Shown here piece by piece: positions 7,651 to 17,287 of a stretch of 64,000 nucleotides of DNA (positions within the stretch are counted from its first letter, which is position 1; every line of letters begins with the position of its first letter). Made by a program: the position numbers and the translations under genes. Source of the stretch: Paenibacillus sp. E222 (lineage in GTDB: Bacteria > Bacillota > Bacilli > Paenibacillales > Paenibacillaceae); the NCBI RefSeq assembly GCF_013401555.1, contig NZ_CP058552.1, forward strand, positions 3,162,001-3,226,000. The letters run 5' to 3'. The notes below the pieces were generated by a model. That model saw nothing but the letters and a program-made list of their open reading frames with translations. It made no database searches and was not told the DNA's origin.

Positions 7651-9558
7651 ATGATTCGAAAACGGTTGATATTTTTAATGGCATTTGTTCTGATATTTAG
7701 TGGTTTGCCTATGGGAATCACCCATGCTGCCAATCAGCCTCTAGCAAAGCTTCCTGGAAACGCGAACCCGCTCATGGATCATAAATTGGGAGCCGATCCT
7801 TATGTGCTGGTACACAACGGCCGAGTCTACGTCTATATGTCAAGTGATTCTTATGTGTACAACAGTAATGGTACGGTAAAAGAAAATGACTTCAGCATGC
7901 TGAATAAAGTTCATGTCATATCCTCTGCCGACATGGTGAACTGGACAGACCACGGGGCCATTCCGGTGGCAGGCAGCAATAATGCCAATAACGGGCAAGG
8001 TATTGCCAAGTGGGCCTGGGGCTCCTGGGCTCCGGCCGTTGCCAAAAAAAGCATAGCAGGAAAGGACAAGTTCTTTCTTTACTTTGCGAACAGTGCATCA
8101 GGCATTGGTGTGCTTACGGCGGATTCACCCATTGGACCGTGGAGCGACCCGCTTGGCAAGGCGCTGGTAACACACGGTACGCCAGGCATGTCAGGTGTGA
8201 CATGGCTTTTTGACCCGGCAGTGCTGGTTGATGATGATGGTACAGGATACCTGTATGTCGGTGGGGGCATACCGAATACTTCCGATCCAGCCTCGATTGC
8301 GAATCCCAAAACGGCCCGTGTGCTCAGGCTGGGAGACAATATGACCAGTGTCGTTGGCAGTGCGGTCACCATTGATGCGCCTTATTTGTTCGAGGATTCG
8401 GGCATTCATAAGTACAACGGTAAATATTATTACTCGTACTGCATTAACTTTTCAAGCACACACCCGGCTGCCTATCCGGCAGGAGAGATTGGTTACATGG
8501 TAAGTGACAGTCCTATGGGTCCGTTTACGTACAAAGGTCATTTTTTGAAAAATCCGTATGCCTTCTTCGGTGTTGGCGGGAACAATCACCATGCTGTATT
8601 TAATTTCAATAACCAGTGGTACACCGTGTACCATGCCCAAACGGTGAGTAAAGCTCAGCATGGTGATGGCAAGGGATACCGTTCGCCGAATATCAACAGG
8701 GTGGTGCATAATGCGGATGGCACGATCCAGGAGGTGCAGGGCAACCTAGCGGGCATTTCGCAGATCGCCAATCTGAACCCATATAACCGGGTGGAGGCTG
8801 AGACGATTGGATGGCAAGCGGGAATCACAACCGAGGCATCTCAGGCTAGTGGTGGACCGTTCAGCAACCAGAATGTCACGAATATTCATAATGGCGACTG
8901 GATTGCCGTGGGTAACGTGGACTTTGGTTCTGCTGGCGCTAATACCTTCAAAGCCAATGTCGCTTCAACCGTAGGCGGCAAAATCGAAGTTCGTCTCGAC
9001 AGCGCGACAGGCCCACTTGTAGGCACGCTTAATGTAGCTTCAACGGGTGGTGCACAGACCTGGAAGGAAGTTCAAACCACCGTAAATAATGCCACAGGTG
9101 TACACCGATTGTATCTGGTGTTCACGGGTACAGGCGGTGCTAATCTGTTCAATCTGGATTACTGGCAGTTTGGCAACAACACATCCAGCAATCCGGTCAC
9201 CAAGGTTGAAGCCGAGAGTATGACCATTAGTGGTCCATATGCGGGAACGATCAGTTCCCCCTTCAACGGGGTAGCTTTATATGCTAATCAGGATGCTGTG
9301 GCGTATAACCAATACTTTGGCAATCCAACTCATCAATTCTCGGTTCGTGGGGCTTCCAATAACAGCAGTACAGCAAGAGTGGATCTGGTCATTGGCGGTG
9401 TAACACATGGTTCCTTTTATTTCACTGGAACGGCGCCAACCGTTCAAACCCTGTCCAACATTACACATGCAACGGGTAACCAGGAGGTCAAGCTGATCGT
9501 GACCACGGACAACGGGACATGGGATGCGTATGTGGATTATATCGAATATTCCTTGTGA
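7651..9558 (+). CDS. xynD: Secreted GH43 arabinoxylan arabinofuranohydrolase with carbohydrate-binding modules
   Basis: A 635-residue secreted enzyme. A signal peptide (about residues 1-27, cleaved after HAA) precedes a GH43 five-bladed propeller. Expected catalytic acids are Asp in GADPYVL (near 48), Asp in FDPAVLVDDDG (near 187) and Glu in LFEDSGIHKY (near 247). The catalytic domain and the following CBM6 (about 375-505, beginning RVEAETIGWQAG) closely resemble Bacillus subtilis XynD, which releases arabinose from arabinoxylan. That protein is about 513 residues; this one has an extra C-terminal module (about 515-635, beginning KVEAESM) resembling CBM35/36/60-type xylan binders. The ATG at 7651 has GGAGGGG upstream. 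The next GH43 gene follows after 77 bases. Confidence 0.9.
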   Translation: MIRKRLIFLMAFVLIFSGLPMGITHAANQPLAKLPGNANPLMDHKLGADPYVLVHNGRVYVYMSSDSYVYNSNGTVKENDFSMLNKVHVISSADMVNWTDHGAIPVAGSNNANNGQGIAKWAWGSWAPAVAKKSIAGKDKFFLYFANSASGIGVLTADSPIGPWSDPLGKALVTHGTPGMSGVTWLFDPAVLVDDDGTGYLYVGGGIPNTSDPASIANPKTARVLRLGDNMTSVVGSAVTIDAPYLFEDSGIHKYNGKYYYSYCINFSSTHPAAYPAGEIGYMVSDSPMGPFTYKGHFLKNPYAFFGVGGNNHHAVFNFNNQWYTVYHAQTVSKAQHGDGKGYRSPNINRVVHNADGTIQEVQGNLAGISQIANLNPYNRVEAETIGWQAGITTEASQASGGPFSNQNVTNIHNGDWIAVGNVDFGSAGANTFKANVASTVGGKIEVRLDSATGPLVGTLNVASTGGAQTWKEVQTTVNNATGVHRLYLVFTGTGGANLFNLDYWQFGNNTSSNPVTKVEAESMTISGPYAGTISSPFNGVALYANQDAVAYNQYFGNPTHQFSVRGASNNSSTARVDLVIGGVTHGSFYFTGTAPTVQTLSNITHATGNQEVKLIVTTDNGTWDAYVDYIEYSL

Positions 9559-9635
9559 TCATTCATTATAAGATCTGAAATTCCTGTGATTGGCATATGT
9601 TTCAATGATTCTGAGAACGATCAGGAGGCATGCGA

Positions 9636-11705
9636 ATGTGGAAGAGGATAGGCCTTTTATTACTGGTTCTACCGCTGTTTGTCATGTCGTTTCCCGTGGC
9701 TCCCACTTCGGCGGCTACGACGTTTAGCAATCCCGTAATTCATGCCGATGTGCCGGATAGCGACGTGATTCGGGTAGGCAATGCGTATTATATGACCAGT
9801 ACCACGATGCATATGAACCCGGGAGTACCAATCATGAAATCATACGATCTCGTGAATTGGGAAATTGTGAATTATGTCTATGATACGTATGCAAACACCG
9901 ACTCCCATAATTTGAACAATAGTCTGAATGAATATGGAAGAGGCTCCTGGGCGAGCAGTCTGAGATATAACAACGGTGTCTATTATGTAGCCTTTAGCTC
10001 GCTCTCTACGGGCAAAACCTATATCTATAAGACCAGCAATATTGAGACAGGCCCATGGACAATAGCTACTTTGGGCAGCTATTATCACGATGCTTCCCTG
10101 CTTTTTGACAACGGGCGGGTATTTCTGGTCCATGGTACTGACAATATCAGCATCGTTGAGCTTAATGCGGAGGCAACGGCAGTCAAAGCGGGCGGCCTGA
10201 ATCAGGTTCTTATTGCCAACGCCAGCAATGTGGCTGGCTCGAATTTCATTGTGAAGGCTGAGGGTGCCCACATTCAGAAGATTAACGGGAAGTATTATGT
10301 GTTTCTGATCGCTTGGCCTACAGGGGATGGTCGCGTTCAAATTGTCTATCGTGCGGACAGCTTGACCGGGCCGTATACAGGCCGTGTTGTACTAAGGGAT
10401 TCAGGCATTGCCCAGGGAGGAATTGTCGATACAGCCGCAGGTTCCTGGTATGGTCTGCTCTTCAGAGATAGCGGCGCAGTCGGACGTATTCCTTACCTTG
10501 TTCCGGTAACATGGTCTGACAACTGGCCTGTCTTTGGCGTGAATGGCAAGGTTCCGCTGACGATGAATGTTCCAGTGGAGGGGTATCCGGCGAAAAAGAT
10601 TTATGGCTCTGACGAATTTAACGCCGGATCGGGCACAGATACGGGTTCGGTGCAGCCGTTATTAGTCAACGGTGGTTTCGAAGAGGCCAGCCTGAGTCCG
10701 TGGACCAGCAACAATACGGCATCCATTGCGGCTACCTCCTCAGAGTTTTTTGGCGGCTCCAAAAGCTTGCTGGTCAGTGGCCGACAACAGACGGCTGGCG
10801 GGGTGAAACAGGTGATTACGGGCAAGGTGACGCAGGGCGGCATGTATACCTTTTCGGCAAAAGTAAAATACACGACCGGTCCCGCAACCAAAACGTTCAA
10901 CTTGAGCATTCAGAATGGGCCGAGCTATATGGGCATTTCCATTATGGGCAGTGCGACGCTGACCCGGGGGCAATGGGGTACGATTCAGGGAACGTACACG
11001 GTTCCGGCTAATGCGGACCTGTCACAGACCTTCGTATTTCTTGAGACGCCGTACAGCTCGAATCCAGACCCTGCCAATGATCTGATGGATTTCTATGTAG
11101 ACGATGTTTCATTCAATACAACTGCTGCGACTGGAGGAACAAGCACAGGTCTTGCGAAATTCTGGCAGTGGAATCACAATCCTGATCCGGTCAACTGGTC
11201 GCTGACACAGCGCTCCGGCTTCATGAGACTGACAACGGGTAAAGTAAGTCCCAGCATTCTGGAGGCCAGAAATACATTGACCCAAAGAACGTTCGGACCG
11301 AAAAGCACAGGTATGGTGGCGATGGAAACAGCAGGCATGAAGGACGGCGATTATGCCGGGCTTGCCGCTTTTCAAGCGAGGTACGGCTTCGTCGGCGTGA
11401 AGGTGTCGGGGAATGCCAAATCCATCGTCATGGTCAATGCTGGCTCGGGAACGACGACCGAGGTGGCCAGTGTGCCGTTGAACCAGAACAGGGTGTACTT
11501 CCGGGTGATGTGCGATTTCACCAATCAAACGGACAAAGCCTACTTTGCGTATAGTCTGGAAGGTACTAACTGGACAACCATCGGAAACACGCTGCAGATG
11601 TCTTATACGCTGCCGCACTTTATGGGCTACCGTTTTGCTTTGTTCAATTATGCAACCAAGTCCACGGGAGGGTTTGTTGATTTCGACTACTTCCGTGTAG
11701 AGTAA
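9636..11705 (+). CDS. Secreted GH43 beta-xylosidase-like enzyme with inserted CBM
   Basis: A 689-residue secreted protein with a signal peptide ending near SAA (residues 1-28). The GH43 catalytic domain (about 30-320) has acids in VPDSDVIRVG, YYHDASLLFD and VKAEGAHIQK. A CBM4/9-like sandwich (about 330-490, LLVNGGFEEASLSPW to FYVDDVSF) follows. The C-terminal concanavalin-like domain of GH43 xylosidases (WQWNHNPDPVNWSL to FDYFRV) completes it. The CBM seems to interrupt the C-terminal module, because its usual opening strand (YGSDEFN) lies before the CBM. The ATG at 9636 is chosen because AGGAGG at 9623-9628 is 7 bases away; an upstream ATG at 9630 is too close. Probably co-transcribed with xynD. 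Confidence 0.85.
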   Translation: MWKRIGLLLLVLPLFVMSFPVAPTSAATTFSNPVIHADVPDSDVIRVGNAYYMTSTTMHMNPGVPIMKSYDLVNWEIVNYVYDTYANTDSHNLNNSLNEYGRGSWASSLRYNNGVYYVAFSSLSTGKTYIYKTSNIETGPWTIATLGSYYHDASLLFDNGRVFLVHGTDNISIVELNAEATAVKAGGLNQVLIANASNVAGSNFIVKAEGAHIQKINGKYYVFLIAWPTGDGRVQIVYRADSLTGPYTGRVVLRDSGIAQGGIVDTAAGSWYGLLFRDSGAVGRIPYLVPVTWSDNWPVFGVNGKVPLTMNVPVEGYPAKKIYGSDEFNAGSGTDTGSVQPLLVNGGFEEASLSPWTSNNTASIAATSSEFFGGSKSLLVSGRQQTAGGVKQVITGKVTQGGMYTFSAKVKYTTGPATKTFNLSIQNGPSYMGISIMGSATLTRGQWGTIQGTYTVPANADLSQTFVFLETPYSSNPDPANDLMDFYVDDVSFNTTAATGGTSTGLAKFWQWNHNPDPVNWSLTQRSGFMRLTTGKVSPSILEARNTLTQRTFGPKSTGMVAMETAGMKDGDYAGLAAFQARYGFVGVKVSGNAKSIVMVNAGSGTTTEVASVPLNQNRVYFRVMCDFTNQTDKAYFAYSLEGTNWTTIGNTLQMSYTLPHFMGYRFALFNYATKSTGGFVDFDYFRVE

Positions 11706-11740
11706 TTGAAGCATGAGGCACCATTCTTTTTAAAATGTTG

Positions 11741-11772
11741 AACCCTCGCATGAAGCTATGCGGGGGTTTAAT
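11741..11772 (+). terminator. Terminator after the two GH43 genes
   Basis: Stem AACCCTCGCAT (11741-11751) and ATGCGGGGGTT (11758-11768) with one G-U pair. Confidence 0.75.
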
Positions 11773-11956
11773 TCATTTTCTACGGAGCTGGGCCAAGGCT
11801 CGCCTCAACTTATTTGGTATAAATGATATGATTTTTCGTGCAATTACCCTTAAAATAGAAGAGTATGAAACTTATGGCGTGAGCTTGTTCGTTATATTCG
11901 TCAAATTCTGCTTCAACGATTAGTGGTAATTATCTATGTTTACTGGAGGAGAAGGA

Positions 11957-12631
11957 ATGAAACGTGTTTACCTGTTACTGTTAATACTATTAACCCTTAG
12001 CGCATGCGAGCAGACTAATACTAGTACCGACCAAGATGACACTGCTGTTGCTGTGAGAGATATCGATGTGAAGGATGCTAAAAACATACAAATTCCGAAG
12101 AGTACAAAAGGTGGTTCAACAAAAAATGCCTCCGATTTTGTAGCTGAAGACAAAAGTGTGCTATCTGCTGAGGACTTTGAAACGGCTTATCAAATGTGTG
12201 CGCAAGCTCTATCTGAGTATTATAAGGCGATTTGGAACGGCACGGACATTGATTTGGATACCTACATCGACAATGAGAACCTTAAGCAATATACGCAAAA
12301 TAAAATTACATCTCAATATGGTTTGTTTCGCAAAAACAAGCTTACTTATAACCAAGTGACAGACGTTGATATTGATGCTGAAAAAGCAGACTTTTATGAA
12401 AGGGATCAACGTTTTTTCTATTTTAAATTGAATGCACATGTCAAAAAAGACCTGGGTAACTTTGCTGAACCTACTGAATTTCTTGTACAAAATTTGAATG
12501 GAAAGTTAGTTATTGTCGATTGGTATACTGGTGCAAAGGATAGCTATGATTCCACTGTGAGAGGAGAAAATCAGATTATTGATAATCCCGATATATGGGA
12601 CGAATTGGGAATAGGTAAATCAATTTATTGA
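11957..12631 (+). CDS. Putative lipoprotein of unknown function
   Basis: A 224-residue protein with a lipoprotein signal (MKRVYLLLLILLTLSAC) and lipobox LSAC, so probably membrane-anchored outside the cell. The rest is soluble, rich in Asp and Lys, with an alpha/beta segment (FETAYQMCAQALSEYYKAIW) and a C-terminal TEFLVQNLNGKLVIVDWYTG. No family is recognised. The start is the ATG at 11957 because GGAGG (11945-11949) is 7 bases upstream; an in-frame ATG at 11936 lacks a site. It lies 18 bases before the LRR protein gene and is probably in one operon with it. Codon use is more AT-rich than in the neighbouring GH43 genes. Confidence 0.75.
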   Translation: MKRVYLLLLILLTLSACEQTNTSTDQDDTAVAVRDIDVKDAKNIQIPKSTKGGSTKNASDFVAEDKSVLSAEDFETAYQMCAQALSEYYKAIWNGTDIDLDTYIDNENLKQYTQNKITSQYGLFRKNKLTYNQVTDVDIDAEKADFYERDQRFFYFKLNAHVKKDLGNFAEPTEFLVQNLNGKLVIVDWYTGAKDSYDSTVRGENQIIDNPDIWDELGIGKSIY

Positions 12632-12649
12632 AATGGAGGGTGACCAATA

Positions 12650-13675
12650 ATGAACGAACCCTGGGCCGCTTCGATGAGGGGAGTTCCCTGGAACGAGGAC
12701 AAAATGAACAAGGCTATCATTCAACTGCGGAATCGGGCAACGATTAGTTTTGTTGTCGGGCTGGACGAGGTGCGTGATCTGAGGAAACTGGATGAACATG
12801 TGTTTGCCACACGACCCGATTTGATTTTAAATGTATCCAACATAGATGTGAAGGAGCGGTATTCAGAAGAGTTTCTGGAGACACTTGCTGGTTTAAAACA
12901 TGTCACCGCTTTGCAGCTGGATATCAAACAGCCACAGGATTTGAATGTACTGAGTGCGCTGCAAAAGATGGAGTTTCTGAACATTCGCTCACCTAAAAAG
13001 CAAAATTTGGACTTTATCCAGAATTATAAATACTTAAATTACCTTGCACTTAGCGGGAAATTTTCCGATCTGTCTCCCATCGAAGACTGTATTCGACTGA
13101 GTACCCTCGTCTTGAACTGTGCTATTGATCAGCTTGATTTTGTTATGGACCTGCCGTTGATCGATTACTTGGCAATGGATCATTGTACATTGAATGGTTC
13201 ACTCAAAGTACTGGCTGAATCGAATATCCGCATGCTAAGGTTGTCGTCCGTGAAGAATCTGACCGAGATTGATGCATTGGGGGCACTACATCATCTAGTC
13301 TTTCTGCATCTGTCATTGCCCAAAATTGAGCAGTTGTGTGACTTCTCACACATGAAGAATCTGCGGCAGCTTGAACTGGATTTCATGAAGTCCCTGCAAG
13401 AGATTGAGAACCTGTGGACTGCGGACGGGTTGGAGGTGCTGGAACTTAAAGAAATACATAAGGGGATAAAGGCAGAAACTTTTGAGCGTATGACCGAAAT
13501 GCAAAATTTGAGACAGGTGGATTTTCGTTTTATTGATCACAGTAAAGGCCGTATTGCTGCCATGCGTGAACGAATGGTTAAAGCAGGGAAAGGACATCTT
13601 CTCTATGAGAATATTCCTGAAGAACAGCGAATCCCTTCGATGGCTCATGTGCACCTGTCCAAAATTCTAATGTAG
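12650..13675 (+). CDS. Leucine-rich-repeat protein
   Basis: A 341-residue protein without a signal peptide or membrane segment. From about residue 80 to 300 it shows irregular leucine-rich repeats of 20-24 residues (for example LKHVTALQLDIKQPQDLNVL, YKYLNYLALSGKFSDLSPI, LHHLVFLHLSLPKIEQL). This suggests a solenoid used for protein binding in the cytoplasm. The start has GGAGGGTGA upstream. It follows a lipoprotein gene by 18 bases. No enzymatic motif is visible, and function and partner are unknown. Confidence 0.8.
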   Translation: MNEPWAASMRGVPWNEDKMNKAIIQLRNRATISFVVGLDEVRDLRKLDEHVFATRPDLILNVSNIDVKERYSEEFLETLAGLKHVTALQLDIKQPQDLNVLSALQKMEFLNIRSPKKQNLDFIQNYKYLNYLALSGKFSDLSPIEDCIRLSTLVLNCAIDQLDFVMDLPLIDYLAMDHCTLNGSLKVLAESNIRMLRLSSVKNLTEIDALGALHHLVFLHLSLPKIEQLCDFSHMKNLRQLELDFMKSLQEIENLWTADGLEVLELKEIHKGIKAETFERMTEMQNLRQVDFRFIDHSKGRIAAMRERMVKAGKGHLLYENIPEEQRIPSMAHVHLSKILM

Positions 13676-13684
13676 ACAGACAGT

Positions 13685-13721
13685 ACACCAGCGCCTGCTT
13701 TCGAGCGGACGCTGGTGTATT
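13685..13721. terminator. Terminator between the convergent LRR and AraC genes
   Basis: Stem ACACCAGCG (13685-13693) and CGCTGGTGT (13710-13718) lies between convergent genes and could serve both strands. Confidence 0.6.
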
Positions 13722-13754
13722 TACAATCTTCGGTTCTTGCCCGCTCACATCTGG

Positions 13755-16040
13755 TTAGCCATGGCTGGAGGAGATGAATGGCTCATTACCCGCATGACGC
13801 TTGCGGTATTCTCCGGGGGTCAGCCCATACCGACGTTTGAACATGCGGATGAATGAATTCACATTTTGATAGCCGACCTGTGTCGCAATGTCCTGAATTC
13901 GCAGATCTACATTCACAAGCAGTTCCTTGGCCCGCTCAACCCGCAGATTGTTCAGATATTCGCTGAAGTTGATATTCGTCTTTTCCTTGAAAATACTGGA
14001 GAGGTACCCCGATGTTAAATTCAACTTGTCGGCGACAATATTCAAATTAATATCTTCTCCATAATGATGATCCAGGTAGTCCAGCACAAAGGTGATGACC
14101 GGATCACGCGTTTCCAGCTGGCTTCGTACTGCCTCAAGTACCGGTTGAGCCAGAGCCTGAAGCCATTCCCTGTACTGCTGCATGGAATGGAAACCAGCAA
14201 ATGCCTCTCCCGGAGGAGAAGAGCGAAGCTCGGATTCGATATGCGTCAAATTCAGCTTCATCACTGTCTTGCCCATTTGTTCGACTGCGCCGATTGCAAA
14301 TGTGTGGAAGTCTTCTGCGGCTGCATCCTTATGCTGCAGTTGTTCCAGCTGGCGGTCCAGCCAAGCGAATACGGCCTCTTCATTGCCAGATTGCAGCAGG
14401 TTGTGCAGTTCCTCCCCATAGGTGACCTTCACATGAAAAGCATTTGACGAAGAAGCCCGCGGCTCCACAATAACCTGCGTCTCCCCATTTAGCCTGCGCT
14501 CTTTCAACAGCATGGACAGGTTGCTGTACGCATCGGTAAACGGAATTTCACCGGAATATACGGGACTTACCGCGATGGTGAGATAGAGGGTTTCTTCGAC
14601 AGCCAGCAGCTCCTTCAGTGTATCGAGCGCCTGCAAAATACCGCTCTGCGGACCCGGATCGAACAGCAGCAGGAGCAGTTGGTCCTGCTCAGGCTGAATG
14701 GCAACGCTATTAGTTTTGTGGCTGGTGAACAGGCTCTGAATCAGCTTCCATAATAACAGGGTATGCTGCCCGAATTCATCCGGCTGGGATTTGAAGCCCA
14801 CCTTGAACAGAATGGAGACATAGGGTTGTTCGGATTGCTGGGTATCCTCAAGCTCCGCCAGATAGGAGCTGAGCGGGATATTCTTCACTTTATGAATATA
14901 AGCGTACTGGCGTACGAGAGAGTTCTTCTGCGCAAGGTCGCTTTGAATGTAACGGCTATTCTCCAGAATGGAGCTTAGGCGGTCGCCAATCATGGCGAAT
15001 TCTTTTACACTGCTCCATTTGTTAGGTCCGCTGTCCGGATTTCGGTCCAGCGCGGCAATAAGGCGCTGGAGCGGCTGGTTTAATCGTAAGCTGAAAAACA
15101 GGGAGGAGAGCACGCTAATCAGTACAGCAGCGCCAAGCAGGAAAGCCAGCAGCAGCTGCATGCCTCGCATTTCCGCAGCGATTACCGCGGCCTGGGTGAC
15201 CCGGACATAAGTAAACCCGGTTTGTTTGCCTTTTTCATAGAAGTAATACTGATCCCCAATGCGTTCATGTTTGCTTCCGTCCGCAGGGAGCTGCGGATTC
15301 TGCAGTTCCCCCTCCATCGTGGTAAAAAGCAGGCGTCCCTCGTTGTCCAGAATGTAGAACGGATTATTAGCGGCATCGCCATATGTGTCCTGCATACGCT
15401 GTGGATCCAGCATAACAATGCCGTACACATCTTCATAGGGAATGGCTTTCATCATGACCGGCATCAGTTGACCGAGAGAGCGGGATGAGTGAACGGTATT
15501 TTCCGTAAAAGCTGCGGCAGGCATGACTTTCAGGAACTGGTTGTTCATCGTTTGCGTTTTCCAGTAAGCCGGAGGGTATTCTTTACTATAATAATATTTA
15601 CCGAACATATCGCTGGCACTGCTAAGACCTTCCTTCTCCAGCACATAGTCTTCTTGCTTGAAATAAAGAATGAAATTGTCGATATGCAGAAAAGGATTGG
15701 AATACAGCGTGGAGAGGTCAGACTTCACCTCTGCGGGAATATCGTAACGGCGGTTCTCCTTGATGTGGCTCAAAATGCCCAGATTGGCGGTCCAGGTATC
15801 CGATTGAGTGAGAGCCAGAATCATGTTCTGGGTCAGTCGGAAGTGATTTTCGTACCCTTCAACGGTCTGTGCAAGGCCCAGTTCATTTTGTCTGACCATC
15901 TCCTGATAGACCTTGTTGCTTAAGTACAGATGGGAGAACAGATTAAATGAAGCCAAAATCAGGATGACACTGAGGAAGCTCAGCATTAGCTTGACAAACA
16001 GTCCATTCAGCGCAAATTTGCTTGTAAGCAGTCCCTTCAT
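13755..16040 (-). CDS. Membrane-bound AraC-family sensor regulator
   Basis: A 761-residue protein of the kind Paenibacillus pairs with oligosaccharide ABC importers. One membrane segment lies at about residues 14-36 and an extracellular Cache-like region follows. A second membrane segment (LLLAFLLGAAVLISVLSSLF, about 300) leads into a HAMP-like linker. The last ~100 residues are an AraC double helix-turn-helix (DLRIQDIATQVGYQNVNSF, FIRMFKRRYGLTPGEYRKRH). The ATG at 16040 is preceded by GGGGGA; longer in-frame starts lack such a site. It is divergent from the permease genes, so it most likely activates the adjacent amino-sugar locus on sensing a ligand, directly or through the binding protein. 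Confidence 0.88.
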   Translation of the reverse strand: MKGLLTSKFALNGLFVKLMLSFLSVILILASFNLFSHLYLSNKVYQEMVRQNELGLAQTVEGYENHFRLTQNMILALTQSDTWTANLGILSHIKENRRYDIPAEVKSDLSTLYSNPFLHIDNFILYFKQEDYVLEKEGLSSASDMFGKYYYSKEYPPAYWKTQTMNNQFLKVMPAAAFTENTVHSSRSLGQLMPVMMKAIPYEDVYGIVMLDPQRMQDTYGDAANNPFYILDNEGRLLFTTMEGELQNPQLPADGSKHERIGDQYYFYEKGKQTGFTYVRVTQAAVIAAEMRGMQLLLAFLLGAAVLISVLSSLFFSLRLNQPLQRLIAALDRNPDSGPNKWSSVKEFAMIGDRLSSILENSRYIQSDLAQKNSLVRQYAYIHKVKNIPLSSYLAELEDTQQSEQPYVSILFKVGFKSQPDEFGQHTLLLWKLIQSLFTSHKTNSVAIQPEQDQLLLLLFDPGPQSGILQALDTLKELLAVEETLYLTIAVSPVYSGEIPFTDAYSNLSMLLKERRLNGETQVIVEPRASSSNAFHVKVTYGEELHNLLQSGNEEAVFAWLDRQLEQLQHKDAAAEDFHTFAIGAVEQMGKTVMKLNLTHIESELRSSPPGEAFAGFHSMQQYREWLQALAQPVLEAVRSQLETRDPVITFVLDYLDHHYGEDINLNIVADKLNLTSGYLSSIFKEKTNINFSEYLNNLRVERAKELLVNVDLRIQDIATQVGYQNVNSFIRMFKRRYGLTPGEYRKRHAGNEPFISSSHG

Positions 16041-16189
16041 TATGACATTCCCCCTTGAGTACAGCCCCGGATCGAGTAGTTTAATCCTATCATAGCGGCA
16101 TAAAGCTGACACAAACAATATACACTTTTACTGAATTATACGCGGATATCTGGAAAAAAGGAGTAAAGGCGAAAAGTTATATAACATGT

Positions 16190-16203
16190 AGATAGCGCTT
16201 TCT
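16190..16203 (+). promoter_or_regulatory. Weak cre-like site upstream of the oligosaccharide ABC operon
   Basis: AGATAGCGCTTTCT shares the AGCGCT core and right half of the CcpA cre pattern but departs at both ends. It lies in the divergent region between the AraC regulator and the first permease, where catabolite control would make sense. Tentative. Confidence 0.3.
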
Positions 16204-16305
16204 AAAGGTTTATAGCTATAATTCGAATACGAACCCCGGAATTTCAGGGTAAGTTAGCTGACATACCAGACAATTTAACTCATCTAAGCAAGAGGGGGCA
16301 TGTCG

Positions 16306-17274
16306 ATGGCTGATGCTAGCGTAACGCAGCGCACACTGCATAAGGAAGCGCACCGGCCGCCTCGGCGGAAGTCGCGTTTGATCAGAATCTGGAACAGGAA
16401 CAAGGCGCTATGGCTGCTATTCCTGCCATGCCTCCTGTATTATTTGATCTTCCGCTATGCGCCGATGTTTGGTCTGGTCATCACGTTCAAGGATTACAAT
16501 CTGTTTAAAGGAATCTGGGCCAGCGATTGGGTGGGATTCAAATATTACCGGATGTTTCTGGAAAATCCCGATTTTTGGCCGCTGATGAAGAATACGTTTC
16601 TGCTTGGATTGTATAAGCTGGTGTTTGGCTTCCCGGCCCCAATCCTGCTGGCCATTCTGCTGAATGAGGTACGGAAGGCAGCATTCAAGCGTTTTGTACA
16701 GACGGTCAGCTATCTGCCACATTTCATCTCGAATGTAATTGTGGCGAGTATGGTGATTATGTTCCTGTCCCCAACCGGAGGGCTCATTAACAATTTGCTC
16801 GCAGGTATCGGCATTGGACCGATCAATTTCATGAATGAACCCGGGCTGTTCCGGGGCATCTACGTCCTGTCGGAAATCTGGCAGCATATCGGCTGGGAGA
16901 CCATTATTTATCTGGCCGCGTTGACGGCCATCGATCCGCAGTTGTATGAAGCCGCGGATATGGACGGAGCAAGTCGATTGCGCAAAATCTGGCATGTTAC
17001 ACTGCCCGGTATATCTCCTGCGATCGTCATTACGTTGATACTGAATATCGGCAAAGTGCTGGAGATCGGCTTCGAGAAAGTTTTCCTGATGCAGAATCCG
17101 GCGATCTACGATACAGCGGATATCATCAGCACGTATGTCTACAGGGTAGGCATGGTACAGGGGAATTTCAGCTATGGTGCGTCCATTGATTTGTTCATGG
17201 GAGTCATCAGCCTGATTTTCATCTATACGGCCAACTGGCTCAGCCGTCGATTAAGTGAGACCAGTCTATGGTAG
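16306..17274 (+). CDS. Oligosaccharide ABC transporter permease (LplB type)
   Basis: A 322-residue inner-membrane permease of the MalF-like LplB group, with about six membrane segments starting at LWLLFLPCLLYYLIF (near residue 35). The EAA loop that contacts the ATPase is EAADMDGASRLRKIWHVTLPGI. The N-terminal GLVITFKDYNLFKGI stretch is diagnostic of the LplB family. The ATG at 16306 is chosen over 16300 because GAGGGGG (16292-16298) is well spaced only for the former. It is the first gene of an apparent operon running to 27655. No ATP-binding gene is present; such systems usually share an MsmX-type ATPase. Confidence 0.9.
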   Translation: MADASVTQRTLHKEAHRPPRRKSRLIRIWNRNKALWLLFLPCLLYYLIFRYAPMFGLVITFKDYNLFKGIWASDWVGFKYYRMFLENPDFWPLMKNTFLLGLYKLVFGFPAPILLAILLNEVRKAAFKRFVQTVSYLPHFISNVIVASMVIMFLSPTGGLINNLLAGIGIGPINFMNEPGLFRGIYVLSEIWQHIGWETIIYLAALTAIDPQLYEAADMDGASRLRKIWHVTLPGISPAIVITLILNIGKVLEIGFEKVFLMQNPAIYDTADIISTYVYRVGMVQGNFSYGASIDLFMGVISLIFIYTANWLSRRLSETSLW

Positions 17275-17287
17275 AAAGAGGTGTGGC

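Noticed and set aside
7512..7700. Open frame overlapping the xynD start
   Set aside because: Out of frame with xynD, overlaps its signal peptide and has no family features; the GGAGGGG site is better used by xynD.
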